Assembly (NCBI RefSeq): GCF_900258435.1
Contig: NZ_LT992558.1
Location: 252,721 to 316,720, forward strand
DNA from: Carnobacterium divergens
GTDB lineage: Bacteria > Bacillota > Bacilli > Lactobacillales > Carnobacteriaceae
Direction: 5' to 3'
DNA length: 64,000 nt
This document shows positions 10,014 to 18,445 of the stretch, in pieces. Position numbers and translations under genes: made by a program. Within the stretch, counting starts at the first letter, position 1; each line of letters begins with the position of its first letter. The notes beneath the pieces are model-generated. The model was not told the origin of the DNA, ran no database searches, and saw only the letters and a list, made by a program, of their open reading frames with translations.

Positions 10014-10736
10014 TTAAAAGAACCCACCTTGGATATTCCATTTACGTTTAAAGTATAATTTTGCACCAAATGCTGCTGCTGCAACAATAAGATACCCAAT
10101 TGGTGGCAGACTCATGTTAATTGACGCTGGTAAGAATGCCATTGAAGCTGTCATCAAGAACATCCACGCAAGCATGGCCACCCCAATAATTAAGATGTAA
10201 CGGAAAAATCCGCCTTTTTTCTTCTCTTTCGCATAACGATTAGGTGCATTTTTAGAGATTAGTAAAATGACGATTCCCCCCGCAAGGAAGTTAATCAACA
10301 ACGTAATAATGCCCATCTCTGCTCCTTGTTGTGCTTTTCCCCAAAGACTTGAAACTCCTGTAATTAAGGAAAGCAACGCAACCATCATTAACCCACCATC
10401 TAACGCAATCATCCAATCTTTTGATTGACCAACTGGTGCTGTGGCTTTTCTAGGTCCATCTAGTAAAGCTGACGTTTGTTCCGTCACCGTTCCATAAATT
10501 TGGCGTGCGGTTTGACCTGTTTTTTGACCTTCTACTAAATGTGGCAGCATTTCGCTGTAAATTTCTGTTTTACGTTCCTCAGACAAGTTCGCTGCGGTTA
10601 AGGCTTTGTCTAACCCCATCATGTATTGTTCATTACGCTTTGTTAATTTGGCTTGTAATGCTTCATTTTCTGCTTTTACGTTTACTAATTCTTCATGTTC
10701 CACTGTTTTGATAGCCCCTTTCAAGTCTTTCCTCAC
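10014..10736 (-). CDS. DUF1129 family membrane protein
   Basis: A protein of about 240 residues: an N-terminal helical, charged cytoplasmic region (about 1-105) followed by roughly four transmembrane helices and a basic C-terminus (YFKRKW). This matches the DUF1129 family common in Lactobacillales; function unknown. The start is uncertain. The GTG at 10736 directly follows the ychF stop with no ribosome site, whereas a TTG four codons later (10724) has GGTGAGG six bases upstream and may be the real start. The gene follows ychF with almost no gap, so the two are translationally linked. Confidence 0.65.
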   Translation of the reverse strand: MRKDLKGAIKTVEHEELVNVKAENEALQAKLTKRNEQYMMGLDKALTAANLSEERKTEIYSEMLPHLVEGQKTGQTARQIYGTVTEQTSALLDGPRKATAPVGQSKDWMIALDGGLMMVALLSLITGVSSLWGKAQQGAEMGIITLLINFLAGGIVILLISKNAPNRYAKEKKKGGFFRYILIIGVAMLAWMFLMTASMAFLPASINMSLPPIGYLIVAAAAFGAKLYFKRKWNIQGGFF

Positions 10737-10739
10737 CTA

Positions 10740-11840
10740 CTAGACGTTAAATAGAAACTCCATAATGTCTCCGTCTTGTACAATGTAGCCTTTTCCTTCT
10801 GAGCGTAAGCGTCCTGCTTCTTTGATTGCTTGCAGACTTTCGTATTTATCTAAATCTTCAAATGAATACGTTTCAGCACGGATAAAGCCTCGTTCAAAAT
10901 CAGAATGGATAATTCCCGCTGTTTGCGGCGCTGTCATTCCTTGTTTAAAAGTCCAAGCACGAACTTCTTTTTCACCTGCTGTAAAGTAAGTTGCTAATCC
11001 TAATAAGTGGTAAGCGGTACGAATCAATTGGTCTAAACCAGATTCTGCAATACCCATTTCTTCTAAGAATTCTGCTTTTTCTTCGTCTTCTAACTCAGCG
11101 ATTTCTTCTTCTGCTCTTGCACAAATCACAATAACATCTGAATTTTCACTTGCAGCAAATTCTTTTACTTGTTTAACGTATTCGTTATTTGATGGATCTG
11201 CAACGTCTTCTTCTCCAACGTTCGCTACGTATAAAACAGGTTTCGTTGTTAGTAAAAATAAGCTTTTTACTAGTGGCAATTCATCTTCTGAAAATTCAAT
11301 GCTTCTTGCTGATTGGCCTGCTTCTAAAACAGGTTTGATTTTTTCTAGCACTGTTAATTCGGCAACAGCGTCCTTATCTTTTGTTCTTGCAACTTTTGCT
11401 ACACGAGCAATTCGTTTTTCTACAGATTCTAAATCTGCTAAAACCAACTCTAAGTTAATCGTTTCAATATCTGCTAATGGATCTACTCGTCCATCTACGT
11501 GAGTGATATTTTCATCATCAAACGAGCGTACAACGTGACAAATCGCGTCTACTTGACGGATATGACTTAAGAATTTATTCCCTAATCCTTCACCTTTACT
11601 AGCGCCTTTTACGATTCCTGCGATATCAGTAAATTCAAAAGTCGTTGGAATCGTCTTTTTAGGGGTAATCAATTGTGTAATACGGTCTAGGCGTTTATCT
11701 GGTACTTCAACCATGCCCACATTAGGGTCAATTGTCGCGAAGGGATAGTTTGCCGCTTCTGCTCCTGCTTTTGTAATTGCGTTAAATAGTGTTGATTTTC
11801 CTACGTTTGGTAAGCCTACAATTCCTGCTGTTAATGCCAT
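10740..11840 (-). CDS. ychF: redox-regulated ATPase/GTPase YchF (Obg family)
   Basis: A 366-residue P-loop protein of the TRAFAC Obg family that prefers ATP and binds ribosomes. Walker A is GLPNVGKST (near 7-15), the G2/G3 region is NYPFATIDPN and DIAGIVKGASKGEGLGN, and a C-terminal TGS domain ends in QDGDIMEFLFNV. A helical coiled-coil insert lies at about 125-210. It is the second gene of a small cluster (DUF951, ychF, DUF1129), an arrangement conserved in many Lactobacillales downstream of parB. Confidence 0.96.
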   Translation of the reverse strand: MALTAGIVGLPNVGKSTLFNAITKAGAEAANYPFATIDPNVGMVEVPDKRLDRITQLITPKKTIPTTFEFTDIAGIVKGASKGEGLGNKFLSHIRQVDAICHVVRSFDDENITHVDGRVDPLADIETINLELVLADLESVEKRIARVAKVARTKDKDAVAELTVLEKIKPVLEAGQSARSIEFSEDELPLVKSLFLLTTKPVLYVANVGEEDVADPSNNEYVKQVKEFAASENSDVIVICARAEEEIAELEDEEKAEFLEEMGIAESGLDQLIRTAYHLLGLATYFTAGEKEVRAWTFKQGMTAPQTAGIIHSDFERGFIRAETYSFEDLDKYESLQAIKEAGRLRSEGKGYIVQDGDIMEFLFNV

Positions 11841-11863
11841 TTTTAGTCACACATTCCTTTTCT

Positions 11864-12055
11864 TTAGTTAATTGTTTCTGCTGAAACGAGTATTTTTTTC
11901 ATTTTCTTTTCAAATTCTCTTCGTGGCATTAAAACCATATGTCCACATTTTTCACACTTAATCCGAATATCCATGCCCATTCGAATAATTTGCCAGCGAT
12001 TGGTTCCACATGGATGTGGCTTCTTCATTTCGACAATATCGTTTAATTGATACAT
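11864..12055 (-). CDS. DUF951 family small protein
   Basis: A 63-residue protein matching DUF951. It has a PCGTNRW motif and a CEKCGH pair; these three cysteines plus a histidine could bind a metal. It is very often found between parB and ychF in Firmicutes, as here. GGGGGAAA before the ATG is the ribosome site. Function unknown; a nucleic-acid-associated role is only a guess from the Cys pairs and basic tail. Confidence 0.85.
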   Translation of the reverse strand: MYQLNDIVEMKKPHPCGTNRWQIIRMGMDIRIKCEKCGHMVLMPRREFEKKMKKILVSAETIN

Positions 12056-12086
12056 TTTCCCCCACCCACTCTATCTTAAAAATGAT

Positions 12087-12977
12087 CTATTCGTCTTCAA
12101 ATTGAATTTCTAAAATATCTAGAATTCTAGTTAAATCGTCAACAGAAAGGTATTCGATTTCGATTTTTCCTTTTTCGCCTTTTTCGCTGATTTGAACAGC
12201 TGTACCGAATTTATCCATCAAACGTTCTTCACTTTCTCGGATATAATAAGGTTTTTTTTCAGCTTTTGGCTTGTCTTGAGCTTTTTCTTTTGGTTGGTTC
12301 AATTGAATCACTAATTGCTCCAACTGGCGAACCGTTAAGTTATCTCGAACAACTCGATTGGCAATTTTGCTGATTTGTTTTTTATCTTTTAATCCTAGTA
12401 ATGTTCTTGCTTGTCCCATTGAGATTTCTTCATTTTGAAGCATTTTTTTGACGCCATCAGGCAAACCTAGTAAACGTAAATAATTTGCAATGTAAGGGCG
12501 ACTCTTGCCTAGACGTTTTGCCACTTCTTCTTGGGTTAATTTTAGCTTTTTCATCAGCATATCATAGGCTTCTGCTTCTTCAAGAGAGGTCAAGTCTTCT
12601 CTTTGTAAGTTTTCCAACACCGCTACTTCCATCATTCGCTCTTCATCAAAGACACGAATAATCGCTGGAATGGTTGCCTTTCCTGCTAATTTAGAGGCTC
12701 TAAAACGACGCTCACCGGCAATGATTTCATAGCCTTTGACTGTTGATTCTCTTAAAATAATCGGTTGAAATACTCCTGAAGAACGAATGGAATCGGCTAA
12801 TTCATTCAATGCTTCTTCATCAAATATTTTTCTTGGTTGGTAAGGATTTGGTCTGATTTCTTCTAAGGAAATCTCTTTTACGACTTCACTGTTCACATCA
12901 ATTTCTTCTAGCTCAGTGTAATCGCCAAAAAGCGCATCTATTCCGCGGCCTAAGCCTTTGCTATTTTTATTCGCCAT
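12087..12977 (-). CDS. parB: chromosome partitioning protein ParB (Spo0J)
   Basis: A 296-residue CTP-dependent DNA clamp that loads at parS, spreads, and helps load SMC at the origin. The N-terminal ParB/Srx domain (about 36-125) has the NPYQPRKIF box and the CTP-binding GERRFRA motif. A central helix-turn-helix region (QEEVAKRLGKSRPYIANYLRLL) reads parS, and the C-terminal domain dimerizes. The start codon lies inside the end of parA (11-base overlap) with AAAGGAAG upstream, indicating coupled translation. parS-like sites occur at 4.9, 49.9 and 50.85 kb in this window. Confidence 0.95.
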   Translation of the reverse strand: MANKNSKGLGRGIDALFGDYTELEEIDVNSEVVKEISLEEIRPNPYQPRKIFDEEALNELADSIRSSGVFQPIILRESTVKGYEIIAGERRFRASKLAGKATIPAIIRVFDEERMMEVAVLENLQREDLTSLEEAEAYDMLMKKLKLTQEEVAKRLGKSRPYIANYLRLLGLPDGVKKMLQNEEISMGQARTLLGLKDKKQISKIANRVVRDNLTVRQLEQLVIQLNQPKEKAQDKPKAEKKPYYIRESEERLMDKFGTAVQISEKGEKGKIEIEYLSVDDLTRILDILEIQFEDE

Positions 12978-13731
12978 TTGCTAACACTTCCTTTGCCAAT
13001 TCTAGGTAAACCTCTGCTCCTCTTGAACGTGGATCGTAATCAATGATCGATAAGCCATGACTTGGTGCTTCTGATAAACGGATATTACGTGGCACAATTG
13101 TTTTATACACGCGCTCGCGGAAATATTTTTTCACTTCATCAACGACTTCATAGCCTAGATTTGTTCTAGCATCCAGCATCGTTAATAACACGCCTTCAAT
13201 TTTCAAATCGGGATTGAAATGTTTTTGGACAAGTCGGACTGTGTTTAAAAGTTGGCTTAATCCTTCTAATGCGTAATATTCACATTGAACAGGGATCAGA
13301 ATTGAATCGCTGGCTGTAAATGCATTAATGGTTAAATGACCAAGTGAAGGTGGGCAATCAATTAAAATATAATCGTATTGATCTTTAACCTTTTGAATCG
13401 CTTGCTTCAATCGTGATTCTCTTGCCATTTGAGTCGTTAGTTCAATTTCTGCTCCTGCTAATTGAATGGTTGCCGGCACGATCCATAGATTTTCTCTTGA
13501 TGTCGGCATCACAACGTCTTCGATGGGCGTCTCGTTGACTAAGATGTCATAGATATCTTTTTCAACATCCGCTTTTCGGACTCCTAAGCCACTGGTAGCA
13601 TTTCCTTGTGCATCTATATCAATCAATAAGATTTTTTTGCCGTTATAAGCTAAACATGCACCTAAATTTACAGTAGTCGTCGTTTTGCCAACGCCACCTT
13701 TTTGATTTGCAACTGATATAATTCGTGCCAT
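12967..13731 (-). CDS. parA: chromosome partitioning ATPase ParA (Soj)
   Basis: A 254-residue deviant-Walker ATPase. The motif KGGVGKTTT (near 11-19) carries the signature lysine, and DCPPSLG is the switch region. ATP dimers bind DNA nonspecifically, and ParB stimulates hydrolysis; in related bacteria Soj also regulates DnaA. A GGAGG site precedes the ATG. It shares an operon with parB and lies 135 bases downstream of noc, separated by a terminator-like hairpin. Confidence 0.95.
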   Translation of the reverse strand: MARIISVANQKGGVGKTTTTVNLGACLAYNGKKILLIDIDAQGNATSGLGVRKADVEKDIYDILVNETPIEDVVMPTSRENLWIVPATIQLAGAEIELTTQMARESRLKQAIQKVKDQYDYILIDCPPSLGHLTINAFTASDSILIPVQCEYYALEGLSQLLNTVRLVQKHFNPDLKIEGVLLTMLDARTNLGYEVVDEVKKYFRERVYKTIVPRNIRLSEAPSHGLSIIDYDPRSRGAEVYLELAKEVLANGE

Positions 13732-13784
13732 TGTTGTTCCTCCGTTTTTAGGCTCTCGTTAAATAGGAGACCCGATTTTTGTCC

Positions 13785-13827
13785 ATTAAAAATAGGAGAA
13801 TAAAAGCAAAGATGCCTTTATTCTCCT
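13785..13827 (-). terminator. terminator-like hairpin between noc and parA
   Basis: Perfect 11-bp inverted repeat AGGAGAATAAA (13794-13804) and TTTATTCTCCT (13817-13827), followed on the minus strand by ATTTTTAAT. The U-run is short, so readthrough into parA is possible. Confidence 0.6.
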
Positions 13828-13866
13828 GCGCATCTTTTCAAAATGAAATGGTTCATTTATCGCTCT

Positions 13867-14769
13867 TTATTTATCTTTCTTTTTTGGAATTTCAATTGTG
13901 ATTCGATAGACATCTTCTAAATCTTCTTCTTCTGTCTTCATTTTAATTCCTGTGTCATTCACCATAGTGATTGATTTTTTAATTGTATTTAACGCAAGGC
14001 GAATGTCTTTTGAAATGCCTTTTTTACGTTTTTTTGGCTTCGCGGGTGTTTTTTCTTCTTTGTCAGCTTTTATACTTTTAACTAAGGCTTCCGTTTCTTT
14101 TACCGTTAATTTTTCTGAAATTATTGTAGCAACAACTTCTTTTTGCTCTTCTTCGTTTAAAGCAAGTAGGCTACGGCCATGTCGTTCTGAAATTTCTTTT
14201 GTTAAAAGTGCTTGTTGAACAGGTGTTGAGAGCTTTAACAAGCGTAGCTTATTAGCAACAAATGACTGACTTTTTCCAATACGTTGGGCTAAGGCTTCTT
14301 GGGTAATTTCATTTAATTCAATCAGACCTTGGTAGGCTTTTGCTTCTTCAATTGATGTCAACTCTTCACGTTGCAGATTTTCAATCAAAGCAACGGATGC
14401 TGTTTCTGGATCGGTCATTTCTTGGATAATCGCAGGAACTTCTTCCCACTCTAAAATTTGCATCGCTCTAAAACGTCGTTCCCCAGCAATAATCTCGTAT
14501 TCTCCCGGTGCATACTCTCGTACAACGATGGGTTGAATTAAGCCATGAATATGAATCGTTCTGGACAATTCTTGCAGCTTTTCTTCATTAAAAATCTTTC
14601 TTGGTTGAAAACGATTTGGAACAATACGTGCAACGGGTAGTTTTTGAACAAGTTGTTGCTGCGCCTCTTCGCTTTCAATAGTTTCTAGGGCTACTTCCGG
14701 CACAACTTCATCACGTTTTTCAGTTTTCTTTTTTGCTTTTCCTGAACCAAATAAATCCGACAATGCCAT
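13867..14769 (-). CDS. noc: nucleoid occlusion protein Noc (ParB paralog)
   Basis: A 300-residue ParB-like CTPase that binds its own DNA sites and inhibits division over the nucleoid. Evidence that it is Noc and not a second ParB: the N-terminus MALSDLFGSG can form a short amphipathic helix for membrane attachment; the core reads PNRFQPRKIF and GERRFRAMQ; the recognition region is TQEALAQRIGKSQSFVANKLRLL; and the order rsmG-noc-parA-parB is the canonical one. I saw no clear Noc-binding sequences of the Bacillus ATTTCCCGGGAAAT type in this window, but these are often spread around the chromosome. Confidence 0.92.
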   Translation of the reverse strand: MALSDLFGSGKAKKKTEKRDEVVPEVALETIESEEAQQQLVQKLPVARIVPNRFQPRKIFNEEKLQELSRTIHIHGLIQPIVVREYAPGEYEIIAGERRFRAMQILEWEEVPAIIQEMTDPETASVALIENLQREELTSIEEAKAYQGLIELNEITQEALAQRIGKSQSFVANKLRLLKLSTPVQQALLTKEISERHGRSLLALNEEEQKEVVATIISEKLTVKETEALVKSIKADKEEKTPAKPKKRKKGISKDIRLALNTIKKSITMVNDTGIKMKTEEEDLEDVYRITIEIPKKKDK

Positions 14770-14864
14770 TTTATTCTCTCCTTGTAGTTCCTTTGATACT
14801 ATTGTAACAAAAAGTAGTTTAGTCTTGCAAAATTTTATGATGAAACCGATTCTCTTTTATTACG

Positions 14865-15581
14865 TTAAAGAGGTTTTCGGTTAGGTGTTCCTGGTTTTCT
14901 TGGATACGCCTTTGGTGTTTCTTTCTTTTTATCAATCAAAATAATGTGGCGTTCGCCAGCATCTCTTGGCAATTCACAAATAATATCTTCTCGAACTTTT
15001 CCGCCTAATAATGACAGTGCTCGTTCGCCTTCTTGCATTTCTGCGTGGCTGTTACTAGCTTTCAAAGCGATAAATAAACCGCCTTTTTTAACTAATGGCA
15101 AGCACAATTCAGACAAGACGCTCATCCTTGCAACGGCTCTAGCTGTTACAAAATCAAAGGATTCACGGAACTGTTTATTTTGACCAAAAGTTTCTGCTCG
15201 ATCATGATAGAAATGCACATCTTCTAATTCTAATTCAGTTGCTAATGTATTTAAAAATTGAATACGTTTATTTAATGAATCAACAATTGTCACCGATAAT
15301 TTTGGGAAGACAATTTTTAGGGGGATGCTTGGAAACCCAGCACCAGCACCTACATCACATAAGCTTTGGACCCCGTTATTAAAATCCACATACACGCCAG
15401 CTAGAATCGAATCATAGAAATGCTTTAAGTACACTTCTTCTTCTTCAGTAATCGCTGTTAAATTGATCTTCTCATTCCATTCTTGGAGAAGGACCAGATA
15501 TTGTTTAAATTGGTTCATTTGTTTTTCAGTTAGTGGAATTCCCTTTTCTTGTAAGGCTTCCTTAAATTCTTCTGGATTCAT
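14865..15581 (-). CDS. rsmG: 16S rRNA (guanine-N7)-methyltransferase RsmG (GidB)
   Basis: SAM-dependent enzyme that methylates N7 of G527 in 16S rRNA (E. coli numbering); its loss gives low-level streptomycin resistance. I use the ATG at 15581 ([10 protein letters not shown]), preceded by AAGGAG, not the in-frame codon 11 residues upstream, which would run through a repeat element. The product is 238 residues. The SAM loop is [16 protein letters not shown], with a conserved acidic end of strand 2 (TIVDSLNKR). It lies upstream of noc on the same strand. Confidence 0.95.
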   Translation of the reverse strand: MNPEEFKEALQEKGIPLTEKQMNQFKQYLVLLQEWNEKINLTAITEEEEVYLKHFYDSILAGVYVDFNNGVQSLCDVGAGAGFPSIPLKIVFPKLSVTIVDSLNKRIQFLNTLATELELEDVHFYHDRAETFGQNKQFRESFDFVTARAVARMSVLSELCLPLVKKGGLFIALKASNSHAEMQEGERALSLLGGKVREDIICELPRDAGERHIILIDKKKETPKAYPRKPGTPNRKPL

Positions 15582-15605
15582 GAATTCACGCTCCTTTTTG
15601 ATAAC

Positions 15606-15627
15606 GTGAAACACAACTTTGTTTCAC
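15606..15627. repeat. everted pair of parS half-sites
   Basis: GTGAAACA (15606-15613), six bases, then TGTTTCAC (15620-15627): parS half-sites facing outward. The same arrangement and spacing occur at 4953-4974. It lies 25 bases upstream of the rsmG start. Elsewhere in the gene-free stretch 15582-15927 I see only the plus-strand nucleotidase promoter and AT-rich sequence. Confidence 0.55.
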
Positions 15628-15829
15628 AACTCTATCTGTTTAACTTTAATACAAATGCCCAAGAAGTGCAATGGTTATTTGCTGTTTTTTTTGATTTTTA
15701 ATGTTTTGTTCGGTGGTATTTTTTTATTTATAAATGAAACGAGAATTCCAAGGCTTAAAACCTCAACTCTACTTTCTTAAAAAATCGTTAATCGGGCTTT
15801 TTTTGTATGATTTAAACTCAATTATAAAA

Positions 15830-15858
15830 TTGTTACCGTTTTATTTACGAACTATATT
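15830..15858 (+). promoter_or_regulatory. promoter of the surface nucleotidase gene
   Basis: -35 TTGTTA (15830-15835), 17-base spacer, -10 TATATT (15853-15858), about 70 bases upstream of the start codon. Confidence 0.65.
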
Positions 15859-15927
15859 GTAGATAAATTCATTTAATGTTAAAATTCTACATGTTGGACC
15901 ATAATAATTAAGGGGTTGGATTTGGAA

Positions 15928-18249
15928 ATGAAAAAAGCAAGTCTTCTTTTTAGTAAGGTTGTATTGTTAGGTTTAGTTGTAACAAGTTTGGGGAGTTTTT
16001 CAGCAATTGTTTCTGCTGATGAAACAGGAGGAACCGACACGGGCGCAGTAGCACAAGCCCCCACTGCCACTCTTCCAATTCAATTGTTAGGCATTAATGA
16101 TTTTCACGGTGCATTAAGTACGACAGGAACCGCCTATATTAATGGAACACCATTTAGAAATGCAGGAAAAGCTGCTTTGCTTGCGACTTATTTAGACCAA
16201 GCAGAAGAGACCTTTAAAGAAACAAATGCAACAGGATCGACGATTCGAGTACAAGCCGGTGATATGGTTGGAGCTAGCCCGGCAAATTCAGGCTTATTAC
16301 AAGATGAGCCTACCATCAAAGTCTTAAACCGCATGAATTTTCAAGTTGGAACATTAGGAAATCATGAATTTGATGAAGGTTTGGCTGAATACAATCGAAT
16401 TTTAACTGGAACGGCTCCATTACCGGGTCAGTTCAATCAGATTACACAAAATTATCAACGTGAAGCTTCAAAAACAGATATTGTGATTGCAAATATGACG
16501 GATAAAGAAACTGGCGCCATTCCTTTTGATTGGAAACCTTATACAACGAAGCTAATTTCCCAAAATGGACAGTCCGTTGAAGTTGGCTTTATCGGAATCG
16601 TTACTACAGAAATCCCTAATTTAGTGTTGAAGAAGCACTATGAACAATATAATTTTTTAGATGAAGCTGAAACCGTTGCAAAATATTCAAAAGAGCTAAG
16701 AGATAAAGGTGTTAACGCAATTGTTGTGTTAGCTCATGTACCCGCAACGAGTACCGATGATGTGGCTGTTGGCGACGCTGCGACATTAATTAACAAGGTC
16801 AACGCCATTGATCCTGAAAATAGTGTAGATGCTCTTTTTGCAGGACACAATCACCAATTTACAAACGGATTGGCGAACAACACACGCATTGTCCAAAGTA
16901 CCTCACAAGGAAAAGCCTTCATTAATATGACAGGCGAACTAGATCCTGTGACGAAAGATTTTGTTAAAACTCCTGACGCTGTTGTGACTCCTGTCTTGGC
17001 AAATGACGTAAACGGTACTCCGGTAGTTCCTGATTCTGCTGTCAGCCAAATTATTGAAGAAGCGGATAACTTGGTTACTCAAGTTACAAATGAAAAAGTT
17101 GGGACTGCGACTGAAGCTGGCACAATGTCTCGTGAAGTCAACGCTGCAAATGAATCGCCAGTAGGCAATTTGGTCACTGATGCGCAACGCATTGTGGCAA
17201 ATTTAGATGGCAATCATGTTGATTTCGCCATGACAAATAACGGTGGAATTCGAGCAGATTTACTAGTCCAAGATGACAAAACCATTACTTGGGGCGCCGC
17301 ACAAAATGTTCAACCCTTTGGCAATATTTTGCAAATCGTGGAAATGTCCGGTACTCAAATTGAAAATGTCTTAAATGAACAATACGATGAAGATGGAAAG
17401 TATTTCTTACAGTTATCAGGCTTACGTTATACCTATACGGAAACGGATGATCCTACTGTCCCTTACAAAGTGCATCAAATAGTTAAAGAAAATGGCGAAC
17501 CTCTTGATCCTAATGGAACGTATCGTGTCGTAATTAACGATTTCTTATTTGGTGGCGGGGATGGCTTTAAAACTTTTACTGGCGCTAAATTAATCGGTGC
17601 AATTGATTCTGATACAGATACCTTTATTAACTATTTCAAAGCGCAAGAAGCTGCTGGAAAAACTATTTCAGCTGCCGTTGATGGACGTAAAACGTATCGT
17701 TCTCAAGCGGACATCGCTGCTGAAAATGAAAAAAATGCACTTGCAGCAATTCATGCAGCGACTGTTTTAACCGATATTAAAGAAAAAGATACGCAACATA
17801 CAGGTAAAACTCTTCCAAATGCAACGATAAGCGTTCAAGTAAAAGAGGCGGTTCAAACACGTAGTTTAAATCCCGCAACAGCGATTGCCGATGCAAATGG
17901 TGATTTCACTGTTGATATCTCTTCGTTAGACGTGAAAAAAGATCAAGTTTTAGTAGTAACGGTAACCGATCAAAATGGATACAGCGTTCCCTTTGAAAAG
18001 ACCGTTTTAGCAATGGATGTTGTGACACCAAAACCTGATGAAAATGGAGGCACGCCTCCCGTAACTCCAGAAAAACCTGGAAAGACAGATGAGGATAAAC
18101 CTGTAACAACCGATAAGACTTCCTCTAAAAAAGATGAAAAGGACTTCCCTCAAACAGGAGAGAACGTCCAATTGATTGGCGCTATTGTTGGTGCTGGTTT
18201 GCTTGGCGGAGGAATTGTGTTGGTTTTAAGAAAGAAAAAAATCGTATAA
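15928..18249 (+). CDS. cell-wall-anchored 5'-nucleotidase / 2',3'-cyclic phosphodiesterase family protein
   Basis: A 773-residue secreted metallophosphoesterase with a sortase anchor. A signal peptide (about 1-31, ending SAIVSADE) is followed by the calcineurin-like domain: metal motifs NDFHG, GDMVGASPANSG, GNHEFDEG, VLAHVP and FAGHNHQ. The 5'-nucleotidase C-terminal domain follows (NESPVGNLVTDAQR, NNGGIRADL). The tail has a Pro/Lys/Thr-rich spacer, FPQTG (a variant LPXTG), a hydrophobic stretch and RKKK. It would release nucleosides and phosphate from external nucleotides; related proteins in pathogens make immunosuppressive adenosine. I choose the ATG at 15928; TTG codons at 15916 and 15922 are alternatives behind AAGGGG. 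It is on the plus strand, against its neighbours. Confidence 0.9.
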   Translation: MKKASLLFSKVVLLGLVVTSLGSFSAIVSADETGGTDTGAVAQAPTATLPIQLLGINDFHGALSTTGTAYINGTPFRNAGKAALLATYLDQAEETFKETNATGSTIRVQAGDMVGASPANSGLLQDEPTIKVLNRMNFQVGTLGNHEFDEGLAEYNRILTGTAPLPGQFNQITQNYQREASKTDIVIANMTDKETGAIPFDWKPYTTKLISQNGQSVEVGFIGIVTTEIPNLVLKKHYEQYNFLDEAETVAKYSKELRDKGVNAIVVLAHVPATSTDDVAVGDAATLINKVNAIDPENSVDALFAGHNHQFTNGLANNTRIVQSTSQGKAFINMTGELDPVTKDFVKTPDAVVTPVLANDVNGTPVVPDSAVSQIIEEADNLVTQVTNEKVGTATEAGTMSREVNAANESPVGNLVTDAQRIVANLDGNHVDFAMTNNGGIRADLLVQDDKTITWGAAQNVQPFGNILQIVEMSGTQIENVLNEQYDEDGKYFLQLSGLRYTYTETDDPTVPYKVHQIVKENGEPLDPNGTYRVVINDFLFGGGDGFKTFTGAKLIGAIDSDTDTFINYFKAQEAAGKTISAAVDGRKTYRSQADIAAENEKNALAAIHAATVLTDIKEKDTQHTGKTLPNATISVQVKEAVQTRSLNPATAIADANGDFTVDISSLDVKKDQVLVVTVTDQNGYSVPFEKTVLAMDVVTPKPDENGGTPPVTPEKPGKTDEDKPVTTDKTSSKKDEKDFPQTGENVQLIGAIVGAGLLGGGIVLVLRKKKIV

Positions 18250-18250
18250 A

Positions 18251-18301
18251 AAAGAGTCTCATGTTGCATTCAGTTTACTTGAATGCAACATGAGACTCTT
18301 T
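18251..18301 (+). terminator. 22-bp perfect hairpin after the nucleotidase gene
   Basis: The arms 18251-18272 and 18280-18301 are perfect complements over 22 bp with a 7-base loop, starting AAAGAGTCTCATG. It begins one base after the stop codon. The U-run after it is only three bases, so it may act as a terminator or as an mRNA 3' stabilizer. Confidence 0.65.
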
Positions 18302-18315
18302 AAGCTTATAAATTA

Positions 18316-18368
18316 TTAAAATACCTAACACAAACAATGATGTAAGTTGCTTGTGTTAGGTATTTTAA
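18316..18368. terminator. 18-bp perfect hairpin, probable terminator of the Abi gene
   Basis: Perfect arms TTAAAATACCTAACACAA (18316-18333) and its complement (18351-18368) with a 17-base loop. On the minus strand the second arm runs into U-rich sequence, so it can terminate the abi-like gene that ends at 18446; it is symmetric and could also serve the plus strand. Confidence 0.6.
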
Positions 18369-18445
18369 TTGTTGTCATAATCAAAAATAAGCTGTTACCC
18401 TTAATAATTGACGAACCTCACACGGTTCTTTCATCTGTATAAAAT

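Noticed and set aside
12087-14769. Two ParB-like genes could suggest a plasmid or duplicated partition locus.
   Set aside because: The gene at 13867 has the membrane-targeting N-terminus and position of Noc, and the order rsmG-noc-parA-parB is the normal chromosomal one.
18408-18445. A TTGACG near 18408 followed by TATAAA looked like a plus-strand promoter.
   Set aside because: The spacing is about 24 bases and no plus-strand gene follows; the small GAACC/GGTTC stem between them is probably chance.
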